Position numbers and translations under genes: made by a program. A stretch of DNA of 64,000 bases from Cardinalis cardinalis. Its lineage: Eukaryota > Chordata > Aves > Passeriformes > Cardinalidae. This document shows, piece after piece, positions 60,649 through 64,000 of the stretch. The notes under the pieces are model-generated. The model searched no databases and had not been told where the DNA came from. It worked only from the letters and a program-made list of their open reading frames with translations. Each line of letters begins with the position of its first letter. Within the stretch, counting starts at the first letter, position 1. The stretch is taken from contig JACDOX010000007.1 of NCBI GenBank assembly GCA_014549065.1, positions 11,763,648 through 11,827,647 on the forward strand. The letters are read 5' to 3'.

Positions 60649-63600
60649 CTGCAATCACACACACAGAGATGAGAAGAGTCAAGGGAAGGAAGTCAGAGCA
60701 CCAAGAACACTCTTCAGCCAACCAAAAAAACCATGCGAGGGATGCATGTACAACTACTCTTAAACTAGGGAAACTGTTACTGTGAAAAGTTTGAAATAAG
60801 ATACAGTGCTGATATGGCCTGATCTTGATGGGTTCGGAGTAATTCTCAAAAAAGGAAGGGGACTAGAGAATAACATGCAGTTTGGTAGGGATTATATAAC
60901 TTTCAAGATTTGAATGTTCAGGTTTCTCCTGAAATCTGTCAGGTTTCATTTTGTACTTACTACTTCAGCTCATTTTATACAACACATAAATTCTTATAAC
61001 CTTTGCTATTTCAGAATGGGGCTTAAATATCATGACAATGACACAAAGCAGGATTTCATCATATTCTTCACGGGGCCATGGACTGGAACAACCTCAGCAA
61101 AATATTATCATATGAAAGAGATCTTCCTTGCCTGTTGCCAAGGCTGACCTGTAGTTGTTTACTTCTCCTTCTCCCACCCTGCTGGCTAGGGAAGGGCAGC
61201 TTTCAGACCCTCAGAACCCCCTAGCTTGGTACCTGGGCCATCTTCACAACACAGACTATTGGAATTCCAAAGTAGGCTGCATACCAAGGGTATAGCTCTC
61301 AGGGCAATTCTCAGGGCAAAGAGTGCAAGCATAATCAAGATTTTAAAAGTTGTTTATGATATGAGAACCTCTATAAAATAATTTTGAACAAGCTGCTCAT
61401 CAACCACTGTTAACCTCCCTGTTATATAACAGTGTTGAAAGACAATTGGCCTTCCCACATTACAATCATTTAACATTTCACTGTAATGAAGCTTCATCTT
61501 TCTGACTACTGCTTTTCTCACCAATAATAAGCAAAATACTATGTCTGAGACAGCACCATAAATAACAAATTATAGTGGTCAAACTTGAAAAATACATGAT
61601 GTAAGCGTCTCTGTGACTCCATTTCCCCAAATTTAATACTACTAACCAATGTGGATAATGTGTCTAACAATTATGGTGCTCCTTTCTCCAGTGGGCATCA
61701 GATGAAGTGATTAAACAACGATAATTCTTCACATTTACTGTATTTCCTGTATGGAATTCCTTCTGTTCCCCATAGTCCTTACACATTTTTCATGAACTCT
61801 ACTTATTTTATTTCATAATTTTATTTTGATTGCTAGCCTGCCTTTTTTGGGAGGCCTTGTGGTTAAAGATTTTTTTTATACCTGTAGGTTGCTGTTTTTC
61901 TTAAACTCTCATTTTATCTTGGTTTCTTCACTTATGCGGCCACCTTTTTCAATACCTTGGATTATAAGTATCTTTTACAGCTTTCTCTGTCAATGGAGCT
62001 TCTTTCTTACCACAACATCTAGCCCTGTGCTCTAAGAAGGTGTCCTCTTGGTGAGATCTACATCCAGAGCCCCATAGCTCCCAGCCTCCCCTCCCTTAAA
62101 ACAACGCTGCATTACAATGTAGGGCCTTGCAGCACAAAGTATATAGACAGCAGTAACTCCTGCCTCTCTTTAGACGAAGCTCTAAACCATGTTTAAAATC
62201 AGTCCAGAGGTTTAACCCCACACAAAAGAAACAGTTTTTTTCAGAAATGGATACAACCTACTTTCCTGCTGGTGGACTGACTGCTTCCATTATCTGCTCA
62301 TTTTTCCTCAGACTTGATCCATGGGATTGTTTTCTTACCAATACTTGTCCACCTGAGGCAGTTTCTTCAATTTCTCTCTGAGGTAGCTTCATTAGACAAC
62401 ATCACTAGACAACTCCTTCCCCACACCATAGATTCTACCCAGCTGCGCCCTCTCAGAGGATTTCCCCCTACTCCAAGCCTTTTCTTCAAAGATGTTCAAG
62501 ATGGCTCCCAAGATCCATCCCACAAACCCCACATGATCTGCCCCCTCTCACTTTCACCTGATGGGATCCTCCAGTGTTTAATCCCTTTGCAAAACTACGC
62601 ATCAGAATTTGCCCAGACACAATCTCTAATTTGCATTCTCCAATTCCACCCCAACTGTCCAAGCTGATCAAAGATCATATCTGTGAAGACTCTTGCTACC
62701 TTGGTGGCCTCTTCTGCTGCCCTCTCCACAGGTAAAGCTTTGAAATACCATTGGAGAAACAAGACTTGTTGGAAAGACAAATTTGGCAGGATGGGTAATG
62801 AAGAAGCTTGCACCAAGGGCAAGCCTTTGTCCTCAATGCACCTGGGCAGAACCAATGGACCATCTCATAAACGGCAAAATGCTTCTTGGGAATGTCAAAA
62901 CTGAGGAAGTGCTTGTTTGCTTTCCAGAACTCCTCACCTACTAGAGAGCAAACAATTCACTACATGAGTCCTCCTATACAGGACTACCAAATAAATCTTT
63001 GTGTAGTACAATTTTAAGATGTTGATTTTAGTGAGAATACATTTCTTAGCTTTTAACAAAAGTACATAAGGACCTCAAATTAGAGTGGTAACAGGTCGGT
63101 AATAGACAAGATAATGAGAAAAGACTTGCAACTGTTCTTCTTTGCACTTGGCCTATCTTGGACTACACCACATCCTTCATCTGTGATCCTTCCCTAGGCT
63201 TTCCAACAGATATATCCATCTATATTCTTTATGACTACAATAGCATTCTAAGTAACTCAATCTTGGTGCTGGCTGAATAGAAATTAGCTCTAAAATTTAG
63301 GATTTAATTTGTGTAATGCTTCCCAGAAAAAAGTGACAGATTTAAACTTGAACAATTCAATCTGACAGTTTATGTCTATGAGGTAATCATTGGGATTCAG
63401 AGCTATCCCTCTTCTTTCNGGACGGAGCAGGACTAGTTCACACTCTGAAGCACATCTCATTTTCTTATCTAGAATTTAGAAAATATAGGACAATGCCTTC
63501 CATGGTTCAGACCAAAGAAAACTTGGGAATCAAATGTCCTAATTACATTACATTTCTTTACCTCCCTATAAAAAAAGGGAAAAGAGTAATAAACAAAGTC

Positions 63601-64000
63601 AAAATCTGCCTTTTATTCCCTCCCTGCCTGGGCTGAAAGACAAACTCTGGTTATCATTATCTCTCTGGGCAGAAACTTGGTAATTAAGGCATTTCCCAGG
63701 CTGAGCCTTTCCAGGCTGGTACCTGGTGGCCTATTTCACTAGAATCCTTCCGCACCACGAAACTGATCTTTTCCAGACAAGGTGTATTTCATGTGCCTCC
63801 TCCACATGAGGTAAAGATGGCCACAGCCCAGACCTATCTTCAGCAGCTCCTATGTATCTCTCTCTGCTGTCTGAAGCTTGTCCAAGACAGAAGTACTGAA
63901 GGGAAGGAACAAACATCTCAGCCCTCACTGCTCTTCCTTTTCCACTAAAATGATGAGAAATGGTATCTGGAACTTCATGATGAATCGTGCCAGCACAGCC
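60649..64000 (-). other. FHOD3: FHOD3 intron upstream of window exon 1 (partial)
   Basis: This is sequence upstream of the FH1 exon. I searched the minus strand for the preceding exon, which must end in phase 1 with a G before GTCCATGG. I did not find a candidate with both a good donor and open frame. The intron therefore probably extends beyond the window. A possible degenerate integrase-like stretch at about 62590-62860 is reported as a weak finding only. Confidence 0.65.

Noticed and set aside
60940..61040. Strong donor-like GTAAGTAC on the minus strand, as a possible upstream FHOD3 exon
   Set aside because: All three frames before it hit stop codons within a few dozen bases, and none ends in the required phase 1 with FHOD3-like sequence.
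62331..62400. Minus-strand donor-like TTG|GTAAGA with a short open frame
   Set aside because: It ends in phase 0 where phase 1 is needed to join GTCCATGG, and the peptide is not FHOD3-like.
62314..62667. Plus-strand ORF of 117 codons upstream of FHOD3 exon 1
   Set aside because: It is low-complexity in hydrophobic and Ser/Pro content, has no domain and no clear promoter or splice structure, and lies antisense to the weak integrase-like stretch.
1..64000. CRISPR array, operon, prophage or other prokaryotic system
   Set aside because: The window has long introns, spliced vertebrate coding exons, CR1 LINEs and microsatellites. No spaced direct-repeat array or dense gene cluster is present.

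Overview
This window is vertebrate genomic DNA, and the repeats point to a bird. It is AT-rich and intron-dominated, carries scattered single-base N calls, and holds several short 5'-truncated CR1 LINE tails of the avian type (ending in ATTCTGTGA-like motifs) plus microsatellites. I see no bacterial, phage or CRISPR feature.

One gene explains all the convincing coding sequence. It is the C-terminal half of FHOD3, the muscle and cardiac FH1/FH2 formin, on the minus strand. Reading from high to low coordinates I reconstructed eleven coding exons. Every junction is GT-AG and every phase fits: 59759-60648 (N-terminal linker, FH1 and start of FH2), 53157-53315, 44757-44939, 40084-40203, 39443-39604, 28728-28918 and 26961-27153 (rest of FH2), 21475-21498 (a 24-nt microexon), 18742-18913 (post-FH2 linker), 16653-16814 (DAD) and 2568-2650 (last coding exon, with stop). 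They join into 779 residues with the microexon or 771 without it. The upstream half of the gene should lie beyond 64000. The 3' UTR runs from 2567 towards candidate AATAAA signals near 850-845 and 667-662.

The most informative element is the microexon. It is not visible as an ordinary ORF. It encodes TDEEEDVE, which fits the T(D/E)5XE casein kinase 2 motif that defines the muscle isoform of mammalian FHOD3, and it sits exactly at the expected junction between ...GKMITD and SGKFS.... A pyrimidine-rich tract lies upstream of it and a GCATG element 18 nt downstream of its donor, which suggests tissue-regulated splicing.

The rest is intron. The introns hold at least six CR1-type tails (three within 37.99-38.97 kb and one at 41.0 kb, around the 39.4-40.2 kb exons), (CCAT)n, (CTAT)n and smaller simple repeats, a GC-rich patch at about 8.9-9.3 kb, a tandem AP-1-like repeat near 8.43 kb and a perfect 11-bp-arm palindrome near 37.02 kb. 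I found no convincing second gene and no novel multi-gene system. The other open frames appear to be chance or repeat-derived.
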